Notes: generated from the sequence alone by a model not told the origin. Counted from the stretch's first letter, positions 1 through 8,676 are shown. The stretch: DNA of 43,979 bases from Oceanicella sp. SM1341 (GCF_003448965.1 NZ_QRGC01000030.1:38991-82969); one strand, 5' to 3'. Numbers and translations: made by a program.

Positions 1-181
1 TCAGGTCGCGCGCACCGACAATGACCCGTGCGCCGGCGCGAACAAGCACCCTTGTCGCTTCGAGCCCGATGCCCGAATGCCCGCCGGTGATGAGTGCCGT
101 CTTCCCGTGGAGATCGCAATTCCTGGCGATTTCCTCGGCCGTGGTCTTTTCCCCGAAGCCGGAATGGATGGCCGTTTGCAC
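1..181 (-). CDS. Short-chain dehydrogenase/reductase, N-terminal part (cut by window edge)
   Basis: The gene reads leftward off the window; only about 60 N-terminal residues are present. They contain the Rossmann cofactor motif TGGHSGIG and the following GARxL region, so this is an NAD(P)-dependent SDR. The start is GTG at 181-179, with GGAG about 8-10 bases upstream; no ATG is available. The N-terminus (SGFGEKTTAEEI, then LHGK) closely parallels that of the complete SDR just upstream on the same strand, so the two are tandem paralogues, probably co-transcribed across a 76-base gap. The substrate cannot be inferred. Confidence 0.85.
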   Translation of the reverse strand, partial: MQTAIHSGFGEKTTAEEIARNCDLHGKTALITGGHSGIGLEATRVLVRAGARVIVGARDL

Positions 182-257
182 TGTTTAGTCTCCGCTTCTC
201 GTGAATTCAGGGCATGATCGATCGGATCCAGGTGCGGTCGAACGCACAACCGATTGT

Positions 258-1214
258 TCAGTCGATCATTCCCAGTGAGAAATCCCACAAGCGAGCCGCC
301 TGATCGGGATCGATCGCCCAGCGGCGCACGCCACTGACGTCCGGGCTGTCGTCCGCAACGATGGGTGAAATATCGCAATCCGCGCAGTAGACGCCCCCTT
401 TGCCGATAAGCTGCGGGCTGGTCGCGGCCCACAGGCTCGTGGAAGCGCCCTGCGGATTCGTCTTAAGGTGTGACGGCACATAGTCCGGACCAACCTTTGT
501 GGCCTGCAGCGCGGCGGCCTTTTCCTCTTCCGTCATGTAACGGGTGAGATCGGTCGTTGGAATCCGACCCGGATGCACCGCGAAGCCGCGAATGCCCGAC
601 GCTTTGCCCAGTGTGTCGAGGTGAACAGCGAAAAGGGAATTGGCTGTCTTCGACTGCCCATAGGCGCGCCACGGGTCATAGTCCCGATGCGCGTAATTGA
701 TATCCTCGAAGTGGATGGGCGAGAAGCGATGCCCGAGCGAGGAAAGCGCCACCACCCGAGCGTTATCGGCGGCGATGAGCGCGTCCCAGAGGCGGAGGGT
801 CAACTGGAAATGCCCAAGATGGTTGGTGGCGAATTGCAGCTCATAGCCCCGACTGTCGCGCATGAGCGGCGTCGCCATGATGCCGGCGTTGTTGATGAGG
901 ATATCGCAAGCCATATGTGTCCGCAGATAGCCGGAAGCGAAACCATCGACAGAAGCAGGGTCAGCGAGGTCGAGCGGGAGAATTTCGACATTTCTCAAGC
1001 CGGAAAGCGTTTCCGCCGCCTTGTCCACGCTCCGCGCGCCGACCACCACTGTTGCGCCGGCCGTAGTGAGAGCCTTCGTCGTCTCGAGACCTATACCGGA
1101 GTGTCCTCCGGTGACGACAGCGACCTTCTGGTGAAGGTCGATCCCGGCCATGACCTCTTCCGGCGATGTTTCGACTCCGAAACCCGATTTGAGAGGGGTC
1201 TGAGGGGTTCCCAT
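258..1214 (-). CDS. Short-chain dehydrogenase/reductase (retinol dehydrogenase-like)
   Basis: A 318-residue classical or extended SDR. It has the Gly-rich cofactor motif TGGHSGIG near residue 34, an NNAG motif (ILINNAGIM), a catalytic Ser region (ALSSLGH) and YGQSKTAN carrying the catalytic Tyr and Lys. The likely role is NAD(P)H-dependent oxidation or reduction of a small carbonyl or alcohol in the cytoplasm. I chose the ATG at 1214 over an upstream start because GGAGG lies five bases before it. It is divergent from a TetR-type regulator, the usual arrangement when the regulator represses an enzyme gene. A paralogue follows downstream on the same strand. The substrate is unknown. Confidence 0.9.
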   Translation of the reverse strand: MGTPQTPLKSGFGVETSPEEVMAGIDLHQKVAVVTGGHSGIGLETTKALTTAGATVVVGARSVDKAAETLSGLRNVEILPLDLADPASVDGFASGYLRTHMACDILINNAGIMATPLMRDSRGYELQFATNHLGHFQLTLRLWDALIAADNARVVALSSLGHRFSPIHFEDINYAHRDYDPWRAYGQSKTANSLFAVHLDTLGKASGIRGFAVHPGRIPTTDLTRYMTEEEKAAALQATKVGPDYVPSHLKTNPQGASTSLWAATSPQLIGKGGVYCADCDISPIVADDSPDVSGVRRWAIDPDQAARLWDFSLGMID

Positions 1215-1267
1215 AAGTGCCTCCATATACAGACAGTTAGACATATGCTGGTTATTTGTATATCTTT

Positions 1268-1296
1268 TTGACACTTTGATGGCAACCGTCTATTTT
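1268..1296 (+). promoter_or_regulatory. Predicted sigma-70-type promoter of the TetR gene
   Basis: TTGACA (1268-1273), a 17-base spacer and TATTTT (1291-1296) make a near-consensus promoter. Its expected start site falls at about 1303, right at the ATG (1304), which suggests a leaderless or near-leaderless mRNA. The same interval is the divergent control region for the SDR genes. TGACA (1269-1273) and TGTCA (1296-1300) form outer inverted arms that a TetR dimer could use. Confidence 0.5.
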
Positions 1297-1303
1297 GTCA
1301 GGC

Positions 1304-1894
1304 ATGAGTAACGACAAACGCCGCCACATTCTCGATTGTGCCTTGGATGTGTTCTTCCGCTATGGATTCAAGCGGGTCTCGATGAATGAGATCGCCGAGG
1401 CTGCGGGCATATCGCGGCCCGGGCTCTACCTTTATTTTCAGAGCAAGGAGCAGGTCTTCAGCGAAGCGATCGAGCGTCAGGGTGCGCTGCTGATCGAGGA
1501 CATTGAGACCAACCTGAACGCCTACGACACAGCCGCGAACAAGCTGCTTTATGCCTTCGAGGTTTGGACGATCCGCAATTTCGACCGCAATAAGAATTCG
1601 CCCGAGGCGCGGGAAATCGTCGATGCAACGCCGCTTTTTGCACGCGACGCTCATAAAGCAGTCTATGAGAAATTCGAGGCGTTGTTGGCTTCAATCATGG
1701 AGGACGCGGACATTGATATTCAGCGCCTCGGACTTTCGGCGAGGGATGTCGCTCGACTCCTTTCCAGCGCGATGCGGGGCTTCAAGCTCGTTGCGCAGGA
1801 CGGGGCTGAACTACGGCAGATGTTGAAGAGCCTGATTGCGCTCGCACTGACATCGCCATCCCGTGAGGAAACTCGAAAAGCGAGGAATCCGTGA
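1304..1894 (+). CDS. TetR/AcrR family transcriptional regulator
   Basis: A 196-residue protein with an N-terminal TetR helix-turn-helix: RRHILDCALDVF, then YGFKRVSMNEIAEAAGISRPGLYLYFQSK split around the recognition helix. A helical ligand-binding C-terminal domain follows. The ATG at 1304 is preferred over the TTG at 1295, which would only add three residues and lies in the predicted -10 element. It is divergent from the SDR genes and overlaps the next gene by GTGA, so it probably regulates both the SDR operon and itself together with the SnoaL-like gene. The ligand is unknown. Confidence 0.9.
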   Translation: MSNDKRRHILDCALDVFFRYGFKRVSMNEIAEAAGISRPGLYLYFQSKEQVFSEAIERQGALLIEDIETNLNAYDTAANKLLYAFEVWTIRNFDRNKNSPEAREIVDATPLFARDAHKAVYEKFEALLASIMEDADIDIQRLGLSARDVARLLSSAMRGFKLVAQDGAELRQMLKSLIALALTSPSREETRKARNP

Positions 1895-2307
1895 ACGATA
1901 TTGATCTTGCGGCCTACGAGGCCGTTACCCCATATTTTGACCTGGTCCGCACAGCACTTGGAGATCTCGTCCAAGGTGCGCACTTCTTCGATATTGTTGC
2001 CGACGAAATCACATACGAAGTTCGCTATGATCTATTGGCATGGCCCCGCTTAATCACTGGACGCAGCGCTTTGATGGCGGTGTTCAAGGGGTACGGTGAT
2101 TATATTACACTGCAATCCGCAGACAATTTGATTGTCCACGCGACAGATAATAGGAATGTGGCCGTCCTCGAATACGAGGTCCATGGCAAAGTTCTCGCCA
2201 CAGGCCGAAAATACGACAATCGCTTTTGTTCAATTGTCCACATCAAGGACCGGAAGATTGTGGAGTGGCGAGATTACATGGATTCTTTCGCCGCATGGAT
2301 GCATTAA
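1891..2307 (+). CDS. SnoaL-like (NTF2-fold) protein
   Basis: A 138-residue protein with the pattern of the NTF2/SnoaL superfamily: an N-terminal helix pair, a conserved GR region after a WPR segment (near residues 51-58), and alternating strands ending in KIVEWRDYMD. Family members are small isomerases, cyclases or ligand-binding proteins. The start is GTG at 1891, overlapping the TetR stop codon (GTGA), so the two are translationally coupled. Its position beside SDR genes suggests work on the same small molecule, which is inference. Confidence 0.75.
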   Translation: MNDIDLAAYEAVTPYFDLVRTALGDLVQGAHFFDIVADEITYEVRYDLLAWPRLITGRSALMAVFKGYGDYITLQSADNLIVHATDNRNVAVLEYEVHGKVLATGRKYDNRFCSIVHIKDRKIVEWRDYMDSFAAWMH

Positions 2308-2346
2308 ACCCGGATTGAGAGAGGCTCCGCCTTGACGATGTGATCC

Positions 2347-2378
2347 CCCACCGAGGGCATTTATGTGCCATCGGTGGG
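2347..2378. terminator. Hairpin between convergent genes
   Basis: CCCACCGA (2347-2354) pairs with TCGGTGGG (2371-2378). Inside it GGCA (2356-2359) pairs with TGCC (2366-2369), with one mismatch between the two stems. It lies between the ends of the SnoaL-like gene and the convergent molybdenum-hydroxylase operon, where a bidirectional terminator is expected. No T-tract follows on either strand, so intrinsic termination is uncertain. Confidence 0.45.
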
Positions 2379-2429
2379 TCGGCAATGATCGACTGAAGAG
2401 AGTAGCCACATCATCAATGAACAGGCATT

Positions 2430-4655
2430 TTAGACCAGCCTAAGTGCACCCAGGATCTTGTCTGGTGTGATGGGCAAATCGTGCAAGCGCGCACCCGTCG
2501 CATCGAAGATCGCATTACCCACGGCTGCGGCGACACCCGTTGCCGCGAGTTCACCGATGCCGCGAGCGCCGAGAGGACCGGCCTCGTGGTCGAACTCCTC
2601 GACGAACGAGATGTCGAGATCCGCCGGGATGTCGGCGTTGACCGGGATGGGCACCCCGGCGAGGTCGCGGGAAATCCAGCGCCCACGTTCGGGATCGAGG
2701 TGACTTCCTTCCATCGTGGCCATTCCCCAGCCCCAGATGATGCCGCCCGTGATCTGCGAGCGGGCAGTCAGCGGGTTGAGAATTCGGCCGGCGCTGTAGA
2801 CACCCGTCGCGCGGCGCAGCCTGACCAGTCCAAGATCCGGGTCGACCAGAACTTCGACAAAGAGTGCCCCAAAGGACCGTGCGGGCCGACCTGGCGCCCC
2901 CATGTCGACATATGCGCCGCCGGGCAGGGCAAAGGTGCTCTCGCTCGCAATCTCCTGCATGCCCATCAATTTCATTGCGTCTTTGATGGAAAGACGCTCA
3001 TTGTTCCGCCGAATACAGCCATCTTCCATGACGGTTTCCGCAACAGGCCATTGCAAGTGGGCTGCGAGCTTCGCCTTGATTTCCCGCGCCGCCATGAGGA
3101 CGGCGTTTCCGGTGCTGATCGTGGTGGACTGGCCATAGGTGGGCCCTGCGGCGGGAAGGCCGGTTTGTCCGTGATCGGAGGTCACTGCGCTCAGCGGAAG
3201 ACCCAGGGCCTCGGCGGCGACCTGACGGAAGATCGTGGCGGGGCCTGTGCCCATGTCGCAGAAACTGGATGCCACATGGGCCGTGCCTTCAGCGGTGAGC
3301 GTCAACCCTGCAGAGGACTGGAAGCGCGCTTGTCCTTGGCTGCAATCGGCCATCCCGAAGCCGCGCAGCCAATATCCATCACGCGTGCCGCCTTCCGGCC
3401 GTGTGCGCCATCCGAAGCGCCGTGCGCCTTCCTCGTAGCACTCGAGCAGCATCTTCGATGACCAGGGTTCGCCCGTCTGCGGCTCCGTATCGGCATGGTT
3501 CCGAATGCGCATATCGAGAGGGTCGATTCCCGCTTCATGCGCCAATTCGTCAAGCGCTGATCCCAAGGCCCATGAGCCGGGTCCGTCCCAGGGTGCTCGC
3601 ATGAAGGTCGGAAGATTGATGTTCCCGCGCTTTACCCGCTGGCTGATGCTGATGTTGTCGCAAGCGTAGAAGCTGCGCGCCGCCGCCGAGCCGAACTCGA
3701 CGTAGTCGTCGGTCAGGGAGGTGACATTCTCCACATCCTGACGGATCGCCGCGAGCTGGCCCTTCTCGTCGCAGGCAAGCGCCATGTGCTGGGTCATCTG
3801 CGGCTGATAGCCGACCATGTTGTACATGTGCTGGCGCGTCAGAACGAACTTGACCGCCTTGCCGCAGACCTTTGATGCCATGGCCGCGAGAATCTCGTGC
3901 GGCCAGACGAAGGCTTTGACGCCAAAGCCGCCACCGGTATGGGGGGCGATGACGCGAACATCCTCTATGGACAGGCCGAAAACGGCGGCCAGCGTTATCT
4001 GCACCGAACTGATGTGCTGCATCGAATCCCAGACCGTCAGCTGGCCATCATGCCAATGCGCGACAATCGCCGACGGCTCCATCGCATTGGCGTGGCGCGA
4101 CGGTTGGGTATAGATGCTTTTCACCTTATGAGGTGCGGAGGCATAGGCGGCATCGGGTGTACCCTTCGTCCAGTCCAGCGGTCCCGAACCCGAGTAGTTC
4201 CCGCGCGCTGGATCGGCACTCTGCGGGACTTGGTGCTCCGGATTTATGTATGAATGGGTGCGGTAGATGGGCTTGACCAGCTTGGCCGCTTCCGTCGCAA
4301 GTGCGAGTGAGGGCGCAAGTACAAGAGCGACGACCTGACCTTCATAGAGGATCAGGTTGTCTTGCATCGGAATATGACGTGTCGCCAATGGCGGCACCGT
4401 GATGTTGTCGAGATCGGGATGTAGGCGAGGCATATCGCGCGCGGTCAGTACCACGATGCCATCGGCGAGTGCGAGTGCCTGCTTCGCATCAATGCTTTCC
4501 AGCTCTCCGGCGGGAATTGTCGCCAGAACAGGCACGGCGTGCATCTGTCCGTCGACCTTCTGATCCCCGGCATACCGCGCTTCACCCCTAACCTTTGAGG
4601 GGCCATCTACACGCGTCACCTTTTCGGATATGACGGATGACTCTTGATGGGACAT
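2430..4655 (-). CDS. Molybdopterin-binding large subunit of a xanthine dehydrogenase-family oxidoreductase
   Basis: A 741-residue protein of the xanthine dehydrogenase/aldehyde oxidoreductase large-subunit family. Recognisable parts are the N-terminal a/b-hammerhead (KVRGEARYAGD), the Mo-cofactor segment HTGGGFGVK, MRAPWDGPG, and the C-terminal GARGIGELAATG, which holds the Glu expected to act as catalytic base. It is the last gene of a three-gene operon, four bases after the FAD subunit. The combination with a 4Fe-4S-containing FAD subunit resembles the PaoABC-type aldehyde oxidoreductases, but no Tat signal is visible on the small subunit, so a cytoplasmic enzyme is likely. The substrate (aldehyde or N-heterocycle) cannot be set from sequence. 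Confidence 0.9.
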   Translation of the reverse strand: MSHQESSVISEKVTRVDGPSKVRGEARYAGDQKVDGQMHAVPVLATIPAGELESIDAKQALALADGIVVLTARDMPRLHPDLDNITVPPLATRHIPMQDNLILYEGQVVALVLAPSLALATEAAKLVKPIYRTHSYINPEHQVPQSADPARGNYSGSGPLDWTKGTPDAAYASAPHKVKSIYTQPSRHANAMEPSAIVAHWHDGQLTVWDSMQHISSVQITLAAVFGLSIEDVRVIAPHTGGGFGVKAFVWPHEILAAMASKVCGKAVKFVLTRQHMYNMVGYQPQMTQHMALACDEKGQLAAIRQDVENVTSLTDDYVEFGSAAARSFYACDNISISQRVKRGNINLPTFMRAPWDGPGSWALGSALDELAHEAGIDPLDMRIRNHADTEPQTGEPWSSKMLLECYEEGARRFGWRTRPEGGTRDGYWLRGFGMADCSQGQARFQSSAGLTLTAEGTAHVASSFCDMGTGPATIFRQVAAEALGLPLSAVTSDHGQTGLPAAGPTYGQSTTISTGNAVLMAAREIKAKLAAHLQWPVAETVMEDGCIRRNNERLSIKDAMKLMGMQEIASESTFALPGGAYVDMGAPGRPARSFGALFVEVLVDPDLGLVRLRRATGVYSAGRILNPLTARSQITGGIIWGWGMATMEGSHLDPERGRWISRDLAGVPIPVNADIPADLDISFVEEFDHEAGPLGARGIGELAATGVAAAVGNAIFDATGARLHDLPITPDKILGALRLV

Positions 4656-4659
4656 GGGA

Positions 4660-5637
4660 TCAATTCTCCGAAGCTAGTTCAATTGCCCGAAGCGCCGCAT
4701 TGCGGGCCAAGGTGATCTTGTATGCGTTTCCGCTCAGCGCGCGTGCCTCGGCAAAGCCTGCATCGACGGCCTCGGCGATGTCTTTCGAGCCAAGGCGCTT
4801 ACCGACCAGTAGGTCCTCCGTTGCCAGGAGCCGCCACGGGCGCATTGCCACAGAGCCGAGAGCGATGCGTGCATTCCGGATAGTCTCCCCATCAAGGTCG
4901 AGTGTGACCGCGGCGGAGACGAGCGCGTATTCGTAGCTCTGGCGCTCGCGCACCTTCAGATAGGCCGAGTGTGGTGCAGGCGTGGATATCTCGATCCCTG
5001 TAATCAGCTCACCGCGCCCCAGCACGCTGTGCGCCGATGGGTCTTCGTCGGGAAGCACATGAAACTCGCGCATCGGGATCCGCCGCGTGCCATCCGTCGA
5101 CTGGACGATGACGACCGCGTCGAGCGCGGCAAATGCGACGGCAGGATCGGACGGCTGTACCGCCACACACTCCGGTGTCCAGCCGAAGATCGCCATGCGT
5201 TCGTTGTGACCTTCATAGGCGGCGCAGCCGGAACCGGCATGCCGCTTGTTGCAGGCATTCACCGTCTCCTCCCGGAAATAGGGACAGCGCACGCGCTGGA
5301 GGGGATTGCCGCCGATCGTCGCGAGGTTGCGGAGCTGTGCGGATGCGGATTGAAGGATAGCGGAAGAGAGAACAGGAAAGTCACGCTTGATCGCCGGATG
5401 GCACGCAACGTCGTTGAGGCGGCACAAGGCGCCGATCCGAAGCCCCCCCTCAATTTCTTCGATGCGGTCTAGGTGCCCCAGATCGCGAATGTCGACCAGC
5501 AGGTCCGGACTTTCGATGCCAATGCGCATCCAGTTCAGCAGCTCTGTGCCGCCGGCCAGGATGGCGGCTCCATCACGATGCCCCAGATCCATGGCGTTGT
5601 CGGCAGAGTTTGCCCGCTCGTAAACGAAGTTATGCAT
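4660..5637 (-). CDS. FAD-binding medium subunit with 4Fe-4S cysteines (PaoB-like)
   Basis: A 325-residue FAD-binding subunit of a molybdenum hydroxylase. It has the flavin-binding ILAGGTELL and LATIGGNPLQ motifs near residues 27 and 107. Just after the second, Cys residues in RVRCPYF, NACNKR and GSGCAAY match the 4Fe-4S insertion found in PaoB and 4-hydroxybenzoyl-CoA reductase-type subunits. Its role is to pass electrons from the 2Fe-2S subunit to FAD and the acceptor. It overlaps the end of the small-subunit gene by eight bases. Confidence 0.9.
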   Translation of the reverse strand: MHNFVYERANSADNAMDLGHRDGAAILAGGTELLNWMRIGIESPDLLVDIRDLGHLDRIEEIEGGLRIGALCRLNDVACHPAIKRDFPVLSSAILQSASAQLRNLATIGGNPLQRVRCPYFREETVNACNKRHAGSGCAAYEGHNERMAIFGWTPECVAVQPSDPAVAFAALDAVVIVQSTDGTRRIPMREFHVLPDEDPSAHSVLGRGELITGIEISTPAPHSAYLKVRERQSYEYALVSAAVTLDLDGETIRNARIALGSVAMRPWRLLATEDLLVGKRLGSKDIAEAVDAGFAEARALSGNAYKITLARNAALRAIELASEN

Positions 5638-6130
5638 TGTCTGCCTCCATCCTGCGGGCGGCCATCTCCACCGCTTCAGCGATCTGCGGGTAACAGGAGC
5701 AGCGACAGAGGTTGCCGCTCATCCATTCGCGGATCTCTTCCGTAGACCCGGCGTGGCCCTCCTCGATGCAGGCAACTGCCGAGATGATCTGCCCGGAGGT
5801 GCAAAAGCCGCACTGCAAGGCATCGGCCTCGATGAAAGCCTGCTGGACGGGATGAAGCTCACCGTCCTTCGCCAGCCCCTCGACAGTGACGACCTCGTGG
5901 TTCGACGCAGATGCGGCCAGAACGAGGCACGAGTTGACGCGCCTGCCGTCCACGAGGACCGTGCATGTGCCGCACTCGCCCCGATTGCAGCCTTTTTTGG
6001 CTCCGGTCAGGTCAAGCTCTTCGCGGAGGAAGTCGAGAAGCGACAGCCGAGGCTCGACGCTGGCCTGCACGGGCCTGCCGTTGACGGTAAGCGAAATATC
6101 GATCGTCTGAGATCGGGCGGATGCAGACAT
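5630..6130 (-). CDS. 2Fe-2S small subunit of a molybdenum hydroxylase
   Basis: A 166-residue iron-sulphur subunit. The N-terminal plant-type ferredoxin cluster has Cys residues in GCNRGECGTC plus the later SCLVLA. The C-terminal helical 2Fe-2S domain has QCGFCTSG and NLCRCSCY. It is the first gene of the operon small-FAD-Mo. Unlike periplasmic PaoA, no twin-arginine signal or membrane segment precedes the ferredoxin domain, so export is not supported. The 617-base divergent region upstream contains two palindromes that could be operators. Confidence 0.92.
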   Translation of the reverse strand: MSASARSQTIDISLTVNGRPVQASVEPRLSLLDFLREELDLTGAKKGCNRGECGTCTVLVDGRRVNSCLVLAASASNHEVVTVEGLAKDGELHPVQQAFIEADALQCGFCTSGQIISAVACIEEGHAGSTEEIREWMSGNLCRCSCYPQIAEAVEMAARRMEADNA

Positions 6131-6381
6131 GGCTATCCTTTCTCTGTCTTATGTGGGCGAGAGAATGACCGGAAACCTAGCAGTAACTTCGATCGAAGAA
6201 CGGCCAGCACAGGGGGCGCGTATCATGATGATCGGGCATCGTACGCGATCCGTGTATCTGCAAAGACCTTCCGAGGCCGCGCTTGACGCCAGCGGCAAGG
6301 GGCTGTGCGGCACCGGGCACCTACTATTCTCTCTCTTCAAACGGACAGATACATCAATCCAAACAATACATTTAGTGCGGG

Positions 6382-6404
6382 TTTGTCAGGACATTAATGA
6401 CAAA
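6382..6404. promoter_or_regulatory. Inverted repeat, candidate operator
   Basis: TTTGTCA (6382-6388) and TGACAAA (6398-6404) are perfect 7-base inverted arms with a 9-base spacer. They lie in the long divergent region (6131-6748) between the molybdenum-hydroxylase operon and the cupin gene. TTTGTCAGG also occurs at 1293-1301 beside the TetR start, so the TetR protein is one possible binder; this is inference. Confidence 0.4.
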
Positions 6405-6471
6405 TGGCAGGGAATGTCGGCGGCGCCTATGTCAAATCTTCGCGGTCGAACCACTGCCCCCAAATAGGAAG

Positions 6472-6485
6472 GCATTTATAAATGC
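6472..6485. promoter_or_regulatory. Perfect 14-base palindrome GCATTTATAAATGC
   Basis: A perfect palindrome in an otherwise gene-free stretch. Region 6131-6748 has no credible gene: the longest open frames lack ribosome sites and family features. The palindrome is AT-rich and lies about 340 bases before each flanking gene. It could be an operator for an unidentified regulator. Confidence 0.35.
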
Positions 6486-6748
6486 GTTGATATTTGGATC
6501 GGGTGCTTTTCTTTTCTCCGTCCGTGCGGCTACACTTTCCCGTTCGGCGAGCACGAGCGTATGACGATATCTGCACATGCCGCTTGTCACCAACAGCGAT
6601 CGGATCATATGGATTGGCGTGGCAGCAGTGAAAGCGAGGAACCTCGTCGCAGAGCGCTATGGTCCGGGTTAGTTAATACGCCCGGCTGCGCGCTGTCTAA
6701 CCTGTGCGACCTGCTTCAGTTTTTGTGTGATTCAATAGGATATATGAC

Positions 6749-7177
6749 ATGGACACTCAGGGCCAGAAATCAGCACGTTTCGTGGTCTCGGACGTCGCTG
6801 CGGCTTTGCCGGAAAGCGCCGATACGTTATTGGTCGACCGCTACATGACGGATCGGGAAGCCGCGAGTTCGCGCGTCTTCCGCGTCTACAAGGGGACGCC
6901 GCCGCATTATCATGCGACCTGTGATGAGTATCTTTACGTTTTGGCCGGTCGCGGCACATTCTGGATGGAGAGCGCCGAGACCCAGGCGGAGTTCGCGCCC
7001 GGGCACCTGCTGTTCTTCGAAAAAGGTACGGTCCACGCTCTGCCGGACATCCTGGAGCATCCTGTGATTTTTTTGTCGATCGACACACCTCGCCGCGACC
7101 CACGCGACATCATTTTCGTCAATTCGGAAGACGGGTCGCCGGAGACCTTCATGGCCCGGAACGCGACGAACAATTGA
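6749..7177 (+). CDS. Single-domain cupin protein
   Basis: A 142-residue cupin. Motif 1 is PPHYHATCDEYLYVLAGRG (His, His and Glu metal ligands, residues about 51-68), and motif 2 is FAPGHLLFFEKGTVHA with the last His ligand. Such proteins are metal-binding enzymes or sensors. The ATG at 6749 has AGGA eight bases upstream. It stands alone and is convergent with the LysR gene downstream. The substrate is unknown. Confidence 0.85.
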   Translation: MDTQGQKSARFVVSDVAAALPESADTLLVDRYMTDREAASSRVFRVYKGTPPHYHATCDEYLYVLAGRGTFWMESAETQAEFAPGHLLFFEKGTVHALPDILEHPVIFLSIDTPRRDPRDIIFVNSEDGSPETFMARNATNN

Positions 7178-7384
7178 CGTATCCGAACGGTCAAGAAGCC
7201 ATTGGAACGTTTGATCGTGGGCCCGCTGAGGCTTTCAGGCTATTGAGCCATCACGAGCGGCAAGCGATCCAATTCCTGAAGCCGTTTTGAGGATCACGGC
7301 ACGCGATCCAGATCGTCATACAGCCGAAATCCAAACCCGCATTGCACTAATGAATCGCTGTTTGCCACCTGTAAGGGGGCTTGG

Positions 7385-8281
7385 CTAAGGCATTGCACTG
7401 CTCAGAATCCCGATTTTCAGCGCATCCGCGAAGGCGCCGATCCGGCGTGGTTGTGCCCGACCAGGGGGGAACATGATCTGCATCGGAATTGCCGGCGCGG
7501 CGAAGTCCTCCAGCAAGGCGACCAGCCGACCGGCGGCCAGATCCTTTCGGACATCAAGTTCTGACTTCAGGATGATGCCATGGCCCAGCATGGCCCACCG
7601 CCGCACCAGGTAGCCGTCGTTCACGACCTTGTTTCCCTGCACCGTCACCTGCTGCGTCGATGGTCCGGCGCCGAAACGCCAGACATTGTCCAGCGTCTGC
7701 CCGAAGCGCATCACAAGGCAGGTATGCCGGGCCAGGTCGTCGGGAACACGAGGCGTTCCATGCCGCGCCAGATAGGTTGGCGCGGCGCAGACGATGCGCC
7801 GAAAGTGGCCGATATTGCGGGTGCGCAACGTGCTGTCGGTGATCGCGCCGAACCGCACCGCTAGGTTGAACCCTTGTCCCACCATATCGACGTACCCGTC
7901 GGTCAGCGACAACTCGACCGAAATCGCGGGATGTTCTTGGGTGAAGCGTTCCACGACCCGGGACACGATGGTGCGGCCAAGATCGACGGGGGCGCTCAGG
8001 CGGATCGGCCCGGAAAGCGTTTCGGCGCCGTGGCGGATACGGGCATCCAGGTCTTCGATCTCTGCCAGGACGGACTTGGCGCCCTGCAGCAGGGTCCGGC
8101 CTTCCTCCGTCAGGCTCAGGGTGCGGGTCGTCCGGTTGAACAGCACCACGCCGTAATGCGCCTCGAGGGCGGACAGGCGTTCCGACACGGTGGTGGCGGA
8201 AAGCCCGGCCTCGCGCGCGGCGGCGACCAGGCTGCCCTTTTCCGCGATGGTCTGGAACAGGCGGATATTGTCGATAAGCAT
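7385..8281 (-). CDS. LysR-family transcriptional regulator
   Basis: A 298-residue LysR regulator. The N-terminal winged helix-turn-helix (IRLFQTIAEKGSLVAAAREA, then SATTVSERLSALE) is followed by the LTEEGRTLL linker and a periplasmic-binding-like effector domain. The ATG at 8281 is chosen because it begins at the usual MLIDNIRLF-type N-terminus; the longer frame reads into the operator region. It is divergent from the monooxygenase-like and oxidoreductase genes, its likely targets, with inverted repeats between them. Confidence 0.92.
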   Translation of the reverse strand: MLIDNIRLFQTIAEKGSLVAAAREAGLSATTVSERLSALEAHYGVVLFNRTTRTLSLTEEGRTLLQGAKSVLAEIEDLDARIRHGAETLSGPIRLSAPVDLGRTIVSRVVERFTQEHPAISVELSLTDGYVDMVGQGFNLAVRFGAITDSTLRTRNIGHFRRIVCAAPTYLARHGTPRVPDDLARHTCLVMRFGQTLDNVWRFGAGPSTQQVTVQGNKVVNDGYLVRRWAMLGHGIILKSELDVRKDLAAGRLVALLEDFAAPAIPMQIMFPPGRAQPRRIGAFADALKIGILSSAMP

Positions 8282-8288
8282 TAATCGG

Positions 8289-8333
8289 ATTTTCCGGATT
8301 ATATTTCCGATACTGTCCCGTTTATCCGAAAAT
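8289..8333. promoter_or_regulatory. Candidate LysR operator
   Basis: ATTTTCCGGAT (8289-8299) and ATCCGAAAAT (8324-8333) are nearly inverted copies of each other, with a third related half-site ATTTCCGAT (8303-8311) between them. Paired half-sites of this kind between a LysR gene and its divergent target are typical of recognition and activation sites for this family. Confidence 0.45.
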
Positions 8334-8385
8334 ATCAAGCAACTAGCTTGGGCATGATCGAACGCGAGCCCGGAAGGATGTTCTC

Positions 8386-8676
8386 ATGACCAAAGTGACG
8401 ATCGTCGCAAATATCCACGCGAAGGACGACAGGATCGACGTCGTGAAGGCAGAACTGCTCAAGCTGCTTCCTATCACGCGCGCGGAAGACGGCTGTATCA
8501 CCTACGACCTGCATCAGAACGATGAGGATCCCGCGCATTTCATCATGCTCGAACTGTGGCAAAGCCGCGAGCTGCTGCAAAACCATTCGAACGCCCCGCA
8601 TATGGCGGCGTTCAAGGCGGCAACGGCCGATGCGACGACCGCCTTCACCGTGCACAAGCTGACCCGGATCGGCTGA
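8386..8676 (+). CDS. Antibiotic biosynthesis monooxygenase (ABM) domain / quinol monooxygenase-like protein
   Basis: A 96-residue protein that is one complete ABM dimeric a/b-barrel domain: KVTIVANIHAK, then AEDGCITYDLHQ, FIMLELWQS, and HMAAFKA. Relatives such as YgiN act on quinols or aromatic polyketides, or are heme-degrading enzymes; no heme-oxygenase signature is obvious here. GGAAGGA lies about 9 bases before the ATG at 8386. It is followed 50 bases later by a quinone-oxidoreductase-like gene, suggesting a joint quinone or aldehyde stress role under LysR control. Confidence 0.85.
   Translation: MTKVTIVANIHAKDDRIDVVKAELLKLLPITRAEDGCITYDLHQNDEDPAHFIMLELWQSRELLQNHSNAPHMAAFKAATADATTAFTVHKLTRIG

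Noticed and set aside
6129-6467. Plus-strand open frame of 112 codons
   Set aside because: There is no ribosome site, no recognisable family, and it overlaps the probable promoter region of the molybdenum-hydroxylase operon.
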